Assembly: GCA_013286235.1 (NCBI GenBank)
Contig: JABDGE010000008.1
Location: 1-64,000, forward strand
Length of the DNA stretch: 64,000 nucleotides
Source of the DNA: Bacteroidota bacterium
GTDB taxonomy: Bacteria; Bacteroidota; Bacteroidia; Sphingobacteriales; Sphingobacteriaceae
Reading direction: 5' to 3'
Below the pieces are notes generated by a model. It ran no database searches. It was not told the DNA's origin and saw only the letters and a program-made list of their open reading frames with translations. Below are positions 27,231 to 36,298 of the stretch, in pieces. A program made the translations under genes and the position numbers. Positions within the stretch are counted from its first letter, which is position 1, and every line of letters begins with the position of its first letter.

Positions 27231-29624
27231 CTACTCGCTCCTCAAACTCTTAACCGGGTTAGCCAATGCCGTTTTTACCGCCTGGAAACTGATGGTAAGC
27301 AGTGTAATGCCGATAGTAATAACCGCCGACAGTATAAATACCCCCGGGCCGATGCTGATACGGTACTGGTATTTTTGGAGCCAGTCGTTAAGGAAGTAAA
27401 GGGCTATCGGCGAGGCGATGATACAGCTGATGGTTACCAGTACAATAAAATCGGCGGAGAGCAGCACCCATACTTTGGCGGCGGAGGCGCCTAATATTTT
27501 GCGGATGGCGACCTCCTTGCTGCGCTGCTCGGCCATGTACGCTGCGAGGCCAAACAGGCCCAGGCAGGATACAAAAATGGCGAGGCCGGCAAAAATGGCC
27601 GCCAGCTTGCCTACCAGTGCCTCGAGGCTGAATTTTTTGTCGTACGACTCGTTGACAAACACATAGGAAAATGGATAGGCGGGGTTATATTTATTAAACA
27701 GCTTGCCGATCTTTTCGATAGCGGTGTGCGGGCTTACACCGGGCGTCAGGCGGTAGATGACCTGGCTGCTAAAGTTGTTTATGCGGTTAAATACAGTTGG
27801 TTCCACGGGTGTAAAGGGCGAACCCATAACGGCATCCTGCACCACTCCGATGATGCGCGACTTGCCGTTGATGCCATCAAATGTGATGAGCTGGTTAATG
27901 GGCTGTTTGAGGCCCATGCGTTTAACAGCGGCTTCGTTTACGATGATATTAGTGGCTTCGGCCGCCAGGTTGTTGGTAAAATTACGCCCTGCGATGAGGT
28001 GCATGCCTACGGTATTAAAATAGGTTTCGTTAACGATGACCGCGCCCACGTTTATTTTAAGTTCGCCCGGGCTTTGGCCGGGCCAGGCGGATATGCCGGT
28101 ATGCCAGCCGATTTTGGTAAGAGGGCTGGAGGCGCTGGTAACGCTTTGCACCATACCACTAGCCAGCAGGTCATTTTTTAGCGCCGGGTAGTTGTCGTAC
28201 AGATCCTTGGTCATAAAGGTGGATACCAGGCGGTCGGCGCTATAGCCGGCGGGGCGGTCCTTAGCATATTGTATTTGCCGGTAAATGATGATGGTGCTGA
28301 TGATAAAGGCCACCGAACAGCTGAATTGCAGCACTACCAGTATTTTGCGCGGCGTAGCGGCGGCCTTGCCGATTTGGATGCTGCCTTTGAGCACTTTTAC
28401 CGGGTTAAATGCCGACAGGTAAAACGCGGGCCCGCAGCCGGCCAGCAAACCGATGCCGAGCACATAAGCCAGCATAATGCACCAGAAAACGGGACTGCCA
28501 TAAGGGATTTGCACCCCGCTGCCGGTTAGCGTGTTGAATTGGGGAAGCGCCAGGATGACCAAAACAATGGCCAACACAAAGGCGGCAAAAGTGATGAACA
28601 CCGACTCGGTTAAAAACTGGAAAATAAGATGATACCGCCGGGAGCCGATGGCTTTGCGGACGCCCACCTCGCGCGCCCGTTTTTGCGACCGGGCGGTAGA
28701 CAGGTTAACGAAATTGATGGCCGCGATGAGCAGTACCAGCGCCCCGATGATGCCGAACATGCGCACATAGATGATAAACCCGCCGGCGGCTTTGCCGTTT
28801 TTAAAGTCGGCGTACAGGCGCCAGTCCTTTAGCGGGTACAGGAAAACCTGGGGCTTGTAAGCGCGCACGTTGGGGTTGTTTTGGGCAATGAGGCTTTTGA
28901 TACGGTAAGTAACTTGCGCCTGCGTAGCGCCGGGCTGCAGGGCCACAAAAATCTCGAAGGAGGAATTGTCCCACTGGGTGCGTGCGGCTTTAACATAGCT
29001 GGCAGTTTGTTCGGCAAAGCCGAAGGGCATTAAAAAATGGAACTGGAAGGAGGTATTGGCCGGGAAATCCTTCATCACGCCTGTAACTTTTACGTTGTAC
29101 TGGTTATCCACACGGATGATCTTGCTGATGGGGTCATTATCGCCAAACAGGGCTTTTGCGGTAGATTCGTCGAGGACGATGGAAAAAGGGTCGTTCAGTA
29201 CGCTGTTTACATTGCCTTTTATCAGCGGGTATTGAAATATTTTGAGGAAATCGGGCGCGACGGTGCCACCGTCGACAAGCAGTTTTTTATCGCCAACGAT
29301 AAAATCGTGACCGGGAAAATCCGCGAAATCTGTCTCGGCCACATATTGTATACCGGGAATGGTGGTACGGAGCAGGCCGGCCAGCGGCAGGGGCAGGTAA
29401 TTTTGGGTGCGCGTGCCCTCCTGTGGGTCGGCGTAGTTTACCTTAAGGGCATAAGCCTGCTGGTAATGGGGCAAAAAACGGTCGTACGAAATCTGGTTAA
29501 ACACCCAAAGCCCGATGAGCAGGGCCACGGCCATGCCGGTGGCAAGGCCCACAATATTCAGTGCGCTGTAAACCGGGTTGCTGTGTATGTTGCGCCAGGC
29601 AGTTTTGAGATAATTCTTAATCAT
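27231..29624 (-). CDS. FtsX-type ABC transporter permease (MacB-like)
   Basis: A 797-residue protein with two MacB-periplasmic-core and FtsX units. It starts MIKNYLKTAWRNIHSNPVYS, has helix 1 with ALNIVGLATGMAVALLIG, and FtsX motifs RAREVGVRKAIGSRR in the first half and RSKEVAIRKILGAS in the second. Bacteroidota have many such duplicated permeases that work in mechanotransmission or export of lipoproteins and antibiotics with a separate ATPase. No ATPase gene is adjacent, so this copy is an orphan. The gap to the convergent gene upstream on the map (27045-27230) holds nothing recognisable. Confidence 0.85.
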   Translation of the reverse strand: MIKNYLKTAWRNIHSNPVYSALNIVGLATGMAVALLIGLWVFNQISYDRFLPHYQQAYALKVNYADPQEGTRTQNYLPLPLAGLLRTTIPGIQYVAETDFADFPGHDFIVGDKKLLVDGGTVAPDFLKIFQYPLIKGNVNSVLNDPFSIVLDESTAKALFGDNDPISKIIRVDNQYNVKVTGVMKDFPANTSFQFHFLMPFGFAEQTASYVKAARTQWDNSSFEIFVALQPGATQAQVTYRIKSLIAQNNPNVRAYKPQVFLYPLKDWRLYADFKNGKAAGGFIIYVRMFGIIGALVLLIAAINFVNLSTARSQKRAREVGVRKAIGSRRYHLIFQFLTESVFITFAAFVLAIVLVILALPQFNTLTGSGVQIPYGSPVFWCIMLAYVLGIGLLAGCGPAFYLSAFNPVKVLKGSIQIGKAAATPRKILVVLQFSCSVAFIISTIIIYRQIQYAKDRPAGYSADRLVSTFMTKDLYDNYPALKNDLLASGMVQSVTSASSPLTKIGWHTGISAWPGQSPGELKINVGAVIVNETYFNTVGMHLIAGRNFTNNLAAEATNIIVNEAAVKRMGLKQPINQLITFDGINGKSRIIGVVQDAVMGSPFTPVEPTVFNRINNFSSQVIYRLTPGVSPHTAIEKIGKLFNKYNPAYPFSYVFVNESYDKKFSLEALVGKLAAIFAGLAIFVSCLGLFGLAAYMAEQRSKEVAIRKILGASAAKVWVLLSADFIVLVTISCIIASPIALYFLNDWLQKYQYRISIGPGVFILSAVITIGITLLTISFQAVKTALANPVKSLRSE

Positions 29625-29821
29625 GGCTATGCTGTTTTGCTGAGGTTTAGGATAGTTGACGTGTTTTTTTTATCGGCGTTGCATAGAATACCTAACGGGT
29701 AAAAAAAATTATTTCCCGCCACCGTAGGGTTTCTTACGGAAGACCTTTCGCTGGATAATTATTCTATTTTATCAAAACAACCATGAACTCCTCCTGTTGC
29801 TGCTATTACCACCTCCCCCGG

Positions 29822-29840
29822 CCCATGAACCATGAACTTT
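29822..29840. repeat. CATGAACCATGAAC repeat
   Basis: The motif CCCATGAACCATGAAC belongs to a family also seen, as iterations of TTCATAGTTCATGG, at 41116-41140, and as ATGAACTATGAGTCATGG at 47881-47906. The rest of 29625-29856 contains no gene. Confidence 0.5.
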
Positions 29841-29856
29841 CCTCCGCGCACAATAA

Positions 29857-29887
29857 TTTTGATTTCCAAAACATGTACGTATATTTG
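29857..29887 (+). promoter_or_regulatory. histidine operon promoter
   Basis: The -33 element TTTG is at 29858-29861 and the -7 box TATATTTG (exact TAnnTTTG) at 29880-29887, spaced 18 bases apart, close to the 19-21 of the Bacteroidota consensus. Transcription should begin near 29894, about 37 bases before the leader peptide ATG. Confidence 0.65.
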
Positions 29888-29930
29888 CAACACAATCAGA
29901 AGCGGCTTGCTTAGTGCTTCCCAAAAAAAG

Positions 29931-29990
29931 ATGAACGCAACTACATTACATCATCGCCATCTGTACCACCACCATGTGGTGATCAGATAA
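29931..29990 (+). CDS. hisL: histidine operon leader peptide
   Basis: A 19-codon frame encodes MNATTLHHRHLYHHHVVIR, with six histidines at positions 7, 8, 10, 13, 14 and 15. It lies between a good promoter and hisG, 65 bases upstream of the hisG start. This is the expected form of an attenuation leader: scarcity of charged tRNA-His would stall the ribosome at these codons. Codons 13-15 form the 5' arm and loop of a hairpin, so stalling there directly affects RNA folding. It is too short for ordinary gene calling. Confidence 0.85.
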   Translation: MNATTLHHRHLYHHHVVIR

Positions 29991-30034
29991 TGTATGTTTC
30001 TACGCGAAATAACACCCCGGTTCATTCTTTTTTT
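29967..30034 (+). promoter_or_regulatory. probable his attenuator region
   Basis: A perfect hairpin CACCAC-cat-GTGGTG (29967-29981) lies inside the leader frame. A run of seven T is at 30028-30034, preceded by a weak AACaCCCCGGTT stem. The CACCCC at 30013-30018 could pair with GTGGTG as an alternative. I see no strong classical terminator stem, so the exact mechanism is open. Confidence 0.5.
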
Positions 30035-30055
30035 ACGTTCCCTTAAAATCAATCA

Positions 30056-30907
30056 GTGAAAACATTAAAAATAGCTATCCAGAAATCTGGCCGGCTCAAT
30101 GAAAAATCAGTTGAATTACTGAAAAACTGCGGCCTTAGCTTTGAAAATTATAAGAGCTCGCTCATATCGCCGGTATCCAACTTCCCTCTCGAAATACTTT
30201 TCCTGCGCGACGATGACATCCCCGAATACGTACAGGATGGCATTGCCGACCTGGGCATAGTAGGCGAAAATGTGATCCACGAAACCGAGGTGGAAATAAG
30301 CTATTTACAAAAGCTCGGTTTTGGCAAATGTTCGCTGAAAATAGCCGTGCCTAACAACAGCCACATCGAAACGCTAAGTGAGCTTGGTGGAAAATCCATC
30401 GCAACCACGTACCCGGTTATTCTTGGGAAGTTTCTCAAAAAACATGACATAACGGCCGAGATCAGGACCATATCCGGTTCTGTGGAGATCTCACCTGGTT
30501 TAGGCTTGAGCGACGCCATCTGCGACCTGGTTTCAACCGGCGGCACATTAAAAAGCAATGGCCTAATACCTTTCGCTGATGTAATGTCTTCAGAGGCGGT
30601 TTTGATCGGGCGCAAGGGAAGCGAGAACGAAGAACCGGTAAAAGAGCTGATCCAGCGCGTACAGTCCGTTTTACGGGCGCGTGAAACAAAGTATGTGGTG
30701 CTGAACATTCATTCCGATAATTTACCGGCTATCACCAAATTGTTGCCCGGCATCAAAAGCCCATCGGTTATTCCATTGGCCGAAGAAGGTTGGGTTGCAG
30801 TACATACGGTGATCCCCGAAAGTGATTTCTGGGAAAGGATCAGCTTGCTCAAACAGGCAGGCGCACAAGGCATTGTTGTAATGCCGATTGAGAAGATAAT
30901 TTTGTAG
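30056..30907 (+). CDS. hisG: ATP phosphoribosyltransferase, long form
   Basis: First enzyme of histidine synthesis: ATP plus PRPP give phosphoribosyl-ATP. The 283-residue length and a C-terminal regulatory domain (about 210-283, ending AQGIVVMPIEKIIL) show the long, histidine-inhibited form that does not need HisZ. Motifs are KIAIQKSGRLNEKS at the start, LGIVGENV, and the PRPP-binding SGSVEISPGLGLSDAICDLVSTGGTL. It starts with GTG at 30056. It is the first structural gene after the leader peptide, so both attenuation and feedback inhibition probably act here. Confidence 0.95.
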   Translation: MKTLKIAIQKSGRLNEKSVELLKNCGLSFENYKSSLISPVSNFPLEILFLRDDDIPEYVQDGIADLGIVGENVIHETEVEISYLQKLGFGKCSLKIAVPNNSHIETLSELGGKSIATTYPVILGKFLKKHDITAEIRTISGSVEISPGLGLSDAICDLVSTGGTLKSNGLIPFADVMSSEAVLIGRKGSENEEPVKELIQRVQSVLRARETKYVVLNIHSDNLPAITKLLPGIKSPSVIPLAEEGWVAVHTVIPESDFWERISLLKQAGAQGIVVMPIEKIIL

Positions 30908-30928
30908 TCCGACGTTTACGGGGCGATA

Positions 30929-32212
30929 ATGAAAGTTAATAAATACAACGACTTAAGCATCAACCAAATCAAACAGCTGGTTCAACGCAATGTTGACCCT
31001 GCCAACGAGGTTCGTGAAGTTGTCGAAAGTATTATCGGCGAGGTTAAGGACCGCGGCGACGCGGCGTTGTTGGATTATGCCTTAAAGTTTGATAAAGTTA
31101 AGCTGGGCAAACTATACCTGGACAAAGCCGAAATTGCTGAGCTTGCTGATGGCGTAAACGACCGTCAAAGGGCGGCGTTGAATGTGGCTTATAATAACAT
31201 CAACAAATTTCACAGCGCCCAGCTAAAGGCTGAAGATAGGATTGAGACGATGCCCGGCGTAACCTGCTGGCGCGAAATACGGCCTATAGAAAGGGTTGGC
31301 CTGTACATACCCGGCGGATCTGCCGTTTTGCCAAGTACTTTTTTGATGCTTGGGATACCGGCCCGGCTTGCGGGCTGCCGCGAAATTGTGGTGTGCTCGC
31401 CACCGCAGCAGAATGGAAAAGTAAACCCTTTTATCGCATGGGTTGCGTTGAAGCTTGGTATTGAGAAAATATACCTGGCGGGCGGCGCGCAGGCCATCGC
31501 GTCTATGGCCTATGGCACCGAAACCATTACCAAAGTGGATAAGATTTTCGGTCCCGGTAACCAGTATGTAACCAAAGCCAAAACCATCATTCAATCCACG
31601 ACGACCACGGCGATAGATATGCCGGCCGGCCCGTCGGAAGTATTGGTCATCGCTGATGAAACTGCCGTGCCGGCTTATGTTGCTGCTGATCTGCTGGCAC
31701 AAGCAGAACATGGAACCGACAGCCAGGCTGTTTTGGTTTGCACTTCGGAGAACTTCGCTAACGAAGTCTTGGCCGCGGTTGACCAGCAATTGCAAAAGCT
31801 AAGCCGGGCGGCTATCGCCGAAAAAGCACTTGAGGGCTCATACGTCGTCGTGGTCGATTCACTGGAAAAAGCCATGGACTTCAGCAATGAATACGCACCC
31901 GAACACCTCATCCTGGCAACTGCCAAATGGCAAAGCCTAACCGGATCCATTGTTAGCGCAGGTTCTGTTTTTCTCGGGAGCCTGACACCTGAGAGCGCCG
32001 GCGACTACGCATCAGGCACCAACCACACCCTGCCGACCAGCGCTTTTGCGAAGGCCTATTCGGGGGTTTCGGTGGATTCTTTTGTAAAGAAGATCACTTT
32101 TCAGCACATCAGCCCGGAAGGGATCAAGAATATAGGACCTGTTGTTGAAGTGCTTGCGGAGCTGGAGGGTTTGGATGCGCACAAAAATGCTATGAGCATC
32201 CGGATGAAGTAA
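30929..32212 (+). CDS. hisD: histidinol dehydrogenase
   Basis: A 427-residue zinc enzyme that oxidises histidinol to histidine in two NAD-dependent steps. It shows the family features ERVGLYIPGGSAVLPST, AGGAQAIASMAYGTETI, KIFGPGNQYVTKAK, DMPAGPSEVLVIAD and AEHGTDSQA, and the YASGTNHTLPT region. Length is normal. It follows hisG by 21 bases within the operon. Confidence 0.95.
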   Translation: MKVNKYNDLSINQIKQLVQRNVDPANEVREVVESIIGEVKDRGDAALLDYALKFDKVKLGKLYLDKAEIAELADGVNDRQRAALNVAYNNINKFHSAQLKAEDRIETMPGVTCWREIRPIERVGLYIPGGSAVLPSTFLMLGIPARLAGCREIVVCSPPQQNGKVNPFIAWVALKLGIEKIYLAGGAQAIASMAYGTETITKVDKIFGPGNQYVTKAKTIIQSTTTTAIDMPAGPSEVLVIADETAVPAYVAADLLAQAEHGTDSQAVLVCTSENFANEVLAAVDQQLQKLSRAAIAEKALEGSYVVVVDSLEKAMDFSNEYAPEHLILATAKWQSLTGSIVSAGSVFLGSLTPESAGDYASGTNHTLPTSAFAKAYSGVSVDSFVKKITFQHISPEGIKNIGPVVEVLAELEGLDAHKNAMSIRMK

Positions 32213-32235
32213 TTATTAATCACTGTGTAGATAAA

Positions 32236-33282
32236 ATGTTTGTTCTCAATAACATACTAAGGAAAAATATCGCAAACCTTGTCCCCTACTCATCCGCGCG
32301 TGATGAGTTCCAGGGAGAAGCCAGCGTGTTTTTAGATGCAAACGAAAATGCGTTCGGCTCGCCGCTGGAACAGCAATTTAACCGCTATCCCGATCCGCTG
32401 CAATACAGATTAAAAAAACGGCTAAGTGAGATAAAAGGCGTTCCCCCACGCAATATATTCCTCGGTAACGGCAGCGACGAAGCAATTGATATCCTGTTCC
32501 GCTGCTTTTGCAATCCCGGTGTTGATAACGTAATACTGGTACCGCCAACCTATGGCATGTACCAGGTTTCGGCCAACATCAATGACGTAGCCGTTCGGAA
32601 CGTACCGCTCACTGCCGAATACCAGTTAAATTTAGACGGCATAGCCGAAGCGATAGACGAACGCACCAAGTTGATATTTATCTGTTCACCCAACAATCCC
32701 ACCGGTAATTCGATCCGCCGGGCCGACGTGGAGACCCTGCTCGCCAACTTCAACGGTCTGGTAATCGTCGACGAAGCGTATATCAACTTTAGCCGGCAAA
32801 AAACTTTCATCCAGGAACTGACCGAATATGCCAACCTCGTGGTTTTACAAACACTTTCGAAAGCATGGGGGCTGGCCGCGTTGCGGGTTGGAATGGCATT
32901 CGCCAGCGAAGAGATCATTGATGTAATGAATAAGGTAAAGCCGCCTTATAACATTAACGATGCATCGCAGCAACTGGCATTACAAGCCCTGGACAAGGTA
33001 GACCAGGTTAACCAATGGATAAAGGAAATATTATTCCAAAGGGACAGGCTTGTACTGGCGTTGAAGCATTTTGACTTTGTGCTGGATATTTACCCTTCGG
33101 ATGCAAATTTTATCCTGGTGAAAACGACCGATGCCAAAGGCATTTACAATTTTTTGGTTAATAAGGGCATTATTGTACGCGACCGGTCGAAAGTGGGCTT
33201 ATGCGAAGGATGCTTGCGCGTAACTGTGGGAACACCAGCCGAAAACGACATATTATTACAAACTTTACAGGATTTTAAATGA
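32236..33282 (+). CDS. hisC: histidinol-phosphate aminotransferase
   Basis: A 348-residue PLP enzyme of the class I/II aminotransferase fold that makes histidinol phosphate from imidazole-acetol phosphate and glutamate. It has [11 protein letters not shown] near the N-terminus, [15 protein letters not shown], the [11 protein letters not shown] motif, VDEAYINF and the PLP-lysine motif [13 protein letters not shown]. The stop overlaps the hisB start by four bases (ATGA). Confidence 0.95.
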   Translation: MFVLNNILRKNIANLVPYSSARDEFQGEASVFLDANENAFGSPLEQQFNRYPDPLQYRLKKRLSEIKGVPPRNIFLGNGSDEAIDILFRCFCNPGVDNVILVPPTYGMYQVSANINDVAVRNVPLTAEYQLNLDGIAEAIDERTKLIFICSPNNPTGNSIRRADVETLLANFNGLVIVDEAYINFSRQKTFIQELTEYANLVVLQTLSKAWGLAALRVGMAFASEEIIDVMNKVKPPYNINDASQQLALQALDKVDQVNQWIKEILFQRDRLVLALKHFDFVLDIYPSDANFILVKTTDAKGIYNFLVNKGIIVRDRSKVGLCEGCLRVTVGTPAENDILLQTLQDFK

Positions 33283-34430
33283 GCAAGTTGCAAAAGATAT
33301 TATTTGTCGACCGGGACGGCACAATGATCATGGAGACGGCGGATGAGCAGATTGACTCGTTTGATAAGCTTGAGTTTTACCCCGGCGCATTGCAATATTT
33401 GCCACGTATAGCGCGGGAACTGGATTATGAGCTGGTAATGGTCACCAACCAGGATGGCCTGGGCACCCCCTCCTATCCCGAAAATACGTTCTGGCCGATT
33501 CAGAATTTTATCCTGCAAACTTTTAAAAACGAAGGCGTGCAGTTCTCGAATATTTGTGTTGACCGGACTTTCCCCTCGGAACATGCGCCCACCCGGAAAC
33601 CTGGTACCGGCATGCTCACGCAATATTTCGACGCTGAAAAGTACGACCTAAAAGGCTCCTATACCATTGGCGACCGGAAAAACGATGTTTTACTTGGTTA
33701 TAACCTGGGCTGCAAGGCTGTGTGGCTTAATAACCATTCGGATTTAGGGGGCGCAGAATTTTCCGGCGAAGTGGAAAAAAACATTCTTAAAGCAACAACG
33801 GCGCTCGAAACCACCGATTGGAAAAAGATATACGAGTTTCTAAAATTAGGTGAGCGTGTTGTTGAGCACCGACGATCAACTAAGGAGACCGATATCTACA
33901 TAAAAATCAATCTCGACGGTAAGGGTGAAGCAAAAGTAAACACCGGGCTTCATTTCTTTGATCATATGCTCGACCAAATCGCCCGGCATGGAAATATTGA
34001 CCTTGAGGTTATTGCCAAAGGCGACCTGCACATTGACGAACACCATACGATAGAAGACACGGGTATAGCCCTCGGCGAAGCTTTAGCGCTGGCATTGGGA
34101 AACAAAATGGGTATTGAGCGATATGGCTTTTGCCTGCCTATGGATGATTGCCTGGCCCAGGTTGCGATTGATTTCGGCGGGCGGAACTGGATTGTATGGG
34201 AGGCGGCATTTAAAAGAGAAAAGATCGGCGAAATGCCCACAGAAATGTTCTTCCATTTTTTTAAATCCTTCAGCGATGCTGCAAAATGCAACCTAAACAT
34301 AAAAGCCGAAGGCGAAAACGAGCATCATAAAATTGAGGCCATCTTTAAAGCGTTTGCAAAAGCCATCAAAATGGCCGTAAAAAGAGACGCAGAAAAAATG
34401 GTGTTACCCAGCACAAAGGGAGTATTGTAA
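33279..34430 (+). CDS. hisB: bifunctional histidinol-phosphatase / imidazoleglycerol-phosphate dehydratase
   Basis: The 383-residue fusion has a HAD phosphatase domain (1-165; [30 protein letters not shown]) and a dehydratase domain (about 190-383; [13 protein letters not shown], the metal-binding [17 protein letters not shown], and [14 protein letters not shown]). It carries out two separate steps of the pathway. The HAD half is related to the GmhB-like protein at 24543. The start overlaps the hisC stop. Confidence 0.95.
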   Translation: MSKLQKILFVDRDGTMIMETADEQIDSFDKLEFYPGALQYLPRIARELDYELVMVTNQDGLGTPSYPENTFWPIQNFILQTFKNEGVQFSNICVDRTFPSEHAPTRKPGTGMLTQYFDAEKYDLKGSYTIGDRKNDVLLGYNLGCKAVWLNNHSDLGGAEFSGEVEKNILKATTALETTDWKKIYEFLKLGERVVEHRRSTKETDIYIKINLDGKGEAKVNTGLHFFDHMLDQIARHGNIDLEVIAKGDLHIDEHHTIEDTGIALGEALALALGNKMGIERYGFCLPMDDCLAQVAIDFGGRNWIVWEAAFKREKIGEMPTEMFFHFFKSFSDAAKCNLNIKAEGENEHHKIEAIFKAFAKAIKMAVKRDAEKMVLPSTKGVL

Positions 34431-34441
34431 TTTTTATTCGG

Positions 34442-35107
34442 ATGAGTAAAATGGAAACAGAACCGGCATTAGGTACCGTCCAATCAAACTCCCCCGCTGG
34501 CCAGCGGGGGCCGGGGGGCATTGGCATCATCACTTACGGCGCGGGGAACATATTCTCGTTGACGGCGGCTTTGGAACGCTTACAGATCCCCTATGGCATG
34601 ATAACGTCTGAAGCTGATTTTGCCCATTATAGCCGTTACATCATTCCGGGTGTCGGCCATGCAGGCGCTGCCATGACCAAGCTGTCACAGACGGGACTTA
34701 TACCGGCCATAAAGTCGTTAACAAAACCAACGCTGGGCATTTGTGTGGGTATGCAGCTGCTTACGTCGTACTCGGAAGAAGGAAACTCCGACCTTTTGGA
34801 TATCATCCCGGTTAAAACTTTAAAGTTTGCAAACGAACACGGCTACAAGGTGCCCCATACAGGCTGGAACAGGGTGTTCCCTGAAAAGGATAACCCGCTT
34901 TTTGAAAATATCCCGCACGGTTCACACTTTTACTTTGTACATTCATACTTTATTGAGCACAGCAATACATTCACTTTATCGTCAACCACTTACAGCAATA
35001 AATTTTCGGCATCAATTTGGCGGGATAATTTTTATGGTGTGCAATTTCACCCCGAAAAGTCAGGCGCTTATGGAGAGATGCTACTAAAGAATTTTTCAAA
35101 AATATAA
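34442..35107 (+). CDS. hisH: imidazole glycerol phosphate synthase glutaminase subunit, with palindrome-derived N-terminus
   Basis: HisH releases ammonia from glutamine for HisF. The amidotransferase triad is visible in GICVGMQLL (Cys) and VQFHPEKSG (His, Glu). The first 26 residues do not belong to the family. Residues 16-26 (SNSPAGQRGPG and one more Gly) are encoded by a GC-rich palindrome (34487-34520), and the canonical sequence resumes at I27 (IGIITYGAGN). Gly26 stands where the initiator Met should be, so translation must begin upstream at the ATG at 34442 or 34451. The body of the enzyme is intact, so I expect it to be active. Confidence 0.9.
   Translation: MSKMETEPALGTVQSNSPAGQRGPGGIGIITYGAGNIFSLTAALERLQIPYGMITSEADFAHYSRYIIPGVGHAGAAMTKLSQTGLIPAIKSLTKPTLGICVGMQLLTSYSEEGNSDLLDIIPVKTLKFANEHGYKVPHTGWNRVFPEKDNPLFENIPHGSHFYFVHSYFIEHSNTFTLSSTTYSNKFSASIWRDNFYGVQFHPEKSGAYGEMLLKNFSKI
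34487..34520 (+). repeat. GC-rich palindromic element inside hisH
   Basis: The core CCCCCGCTGGCCAGCGGGGG (34491-34510) is a perfect 20-bp palindrome, followed by CCGGGGGG. It has the same orientation as the copy at the hisF junction (36265-36298), and like it ends in GGC directly before codon 2 of the host gene. Confidence 0.9.
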
Positions 35108-35111
35108 ACAG

Positions 35112-35861
35112 ATGTACATTATCCCCGCGATTGATATATTAGACAAGAAAGTGGTGCGCCTGCGCGAAGGCGATTATAAGCAGGTTACGGAATATGATGT
35201 ATCCCTCGAGGAAATGATCGACCGGTACCAGGCCAACGGCACTAACCTGATCCACATTATCGACCTCAACGGCGCAAAAGGCGATTTTTCGAACCAGGAA
35301 CACCTATTTGACGTGATCCGCAAAACAGACATGAAGGTGCAGTACGGCGGCGGTATCCGGAGCATTGAAAAAGTGCTGGAACTGATCGATGCCGGCGTTC
35401 ACCGGGTGATCGTCGGAACGCAGGCGCTTACCAACCCGCCATTTCTGAAAGAACTAAGCCAGGCACTCAGCGGCCGGAGCAAATGTATCGAAAAGGTAGT
35501 GATTGCCATTGACGTGCTGGACGAGGTGATCAAATACTCCGGATGGATGGAAAGCTCCCCCATCAAGCTGATGGACTATGTGGACAAGTGCCTGCAGTTA
35601 GGATTCTTCCGGTTTTTGTGTACCGATATCGGCAAGGACGGCAAACTTGGCGGCGCGGGTATCGATCTGTACGGAAAGCTGCTCGATCATTCGCCTTTTA
35701 TTAAGCTGATTGCTTCGGGTGGAGTAAGCTCAATGGCAGATATCGAAAAGTTGAGTAATCTTAAAATAGAATCCTGCGTGGTTGGAAAGGCGATCTACGA
35801 AGGAAGAATATCAATTGAAGAAATAAAAAACTGGAATTTGGAATCGTTAATTTCAATTTAA
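35112..35861 (+). CDS. hisA: phosphoribosylformimino-AICAR ribotide isomerase
   Basis: A 249-residue (beta/alpha)8 barrel that opens the ribose of ProFAR by an Amadori rearrangement. It has IPAIDILDKKVVRL with the catalytic Asp near residue 8, LIHIIDLNGAKG, VQYGGGIRS and the second-half Asp region CTDIGKDGKLGGAG, then ASGGVSSMADI. It starts 4 bases after the hisH stop. The inserted cassette begins four bases after its own stop codon. Confidence 0.95.
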   Translation: MYIIPAIDILDKKVVRLREGDYKQVTEYDVSLEEMIDRYQANGTNLIHIIDLNGAKGDFSNQEHLFDVIRKTDMKVQYGGGIRSIEKVLELIDAGVHRVIVGTQALTNPPFLKELSQALSGRSKCIEKVVIAIDVLDEVIKYSGWMESSPIKLMDYVDKCLQLGFFRFLCTDIGKDGKLGGAGIDLYGKLLDHSPFIKLIASGGVSSMADIEKLSNLKIESCVVGKAIYEGRISIEEIKNWNLESLISI

Positions 35862-35864
35862 CTC

Positions 35865-36298
35865 GCCCCCTAACCCCCGCTGGCTGGCGGGGGAACTATA
35901 GTTGCATATGAAGAAGCGAATGTTTATGGGCGCGGATCGCTTGATATTCCAAAATGCTGCAGATCTTAGAAATCACATGACGCAGGCAGAAATGTTGCTT
36001 TGGGGTCATTTAAAGGGAGGGCAACTTGGCGCAAAATTCCGAAGGCGGCATCCACTGGGAATTTACATTGCGGATTTCTATTGTCATCAATATAAAGTTG
36101 TTATTGAGGTCGACGGCACAATCCATAATCTTCCCGATGTTGCCGAAAACGATATTCGTCGCCAGCTTTCTATCGAAAAAGATGGCATCAAAGTCCTCAG
36201 ATTTGCTAACGAAGATATATTCAACAATATAGAAAGAGTGTTATCTACAATTAAAAACGAATTAAGCTCCCCCGCTGGCCAGCGGGGGCGGGGGGGCC
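35865..36298. mobile_element. putative palindrome-flanked DUF559 nuclease cassette
   Basis: The left end (35865-35897) reads CCCCCTAACCCCCGC followed by TGGCTGGCGGGGG. The right end (36265-36298) reads CTCCCCCGCTGGCCAGCGGG, then more G. Each end is itself a palindrome (core 35874-35893 and 36269-36288), and the outer G/C runs show that they lie in inverted orientation, like terminal inverted repeats of about 33 bp. Between them is a single DUF559 nuclease frame. The cassette separates hisA from hisF and its right edge falls exactly on the hisF start codon. I see no target-site duplication. Confidence 0.65.

Noticed and set aside
29037-29702. A 221-codon plus-strand frame
   Set aside because: It is antisense to the FtsX permease, whose N-terminal motifs are intact.
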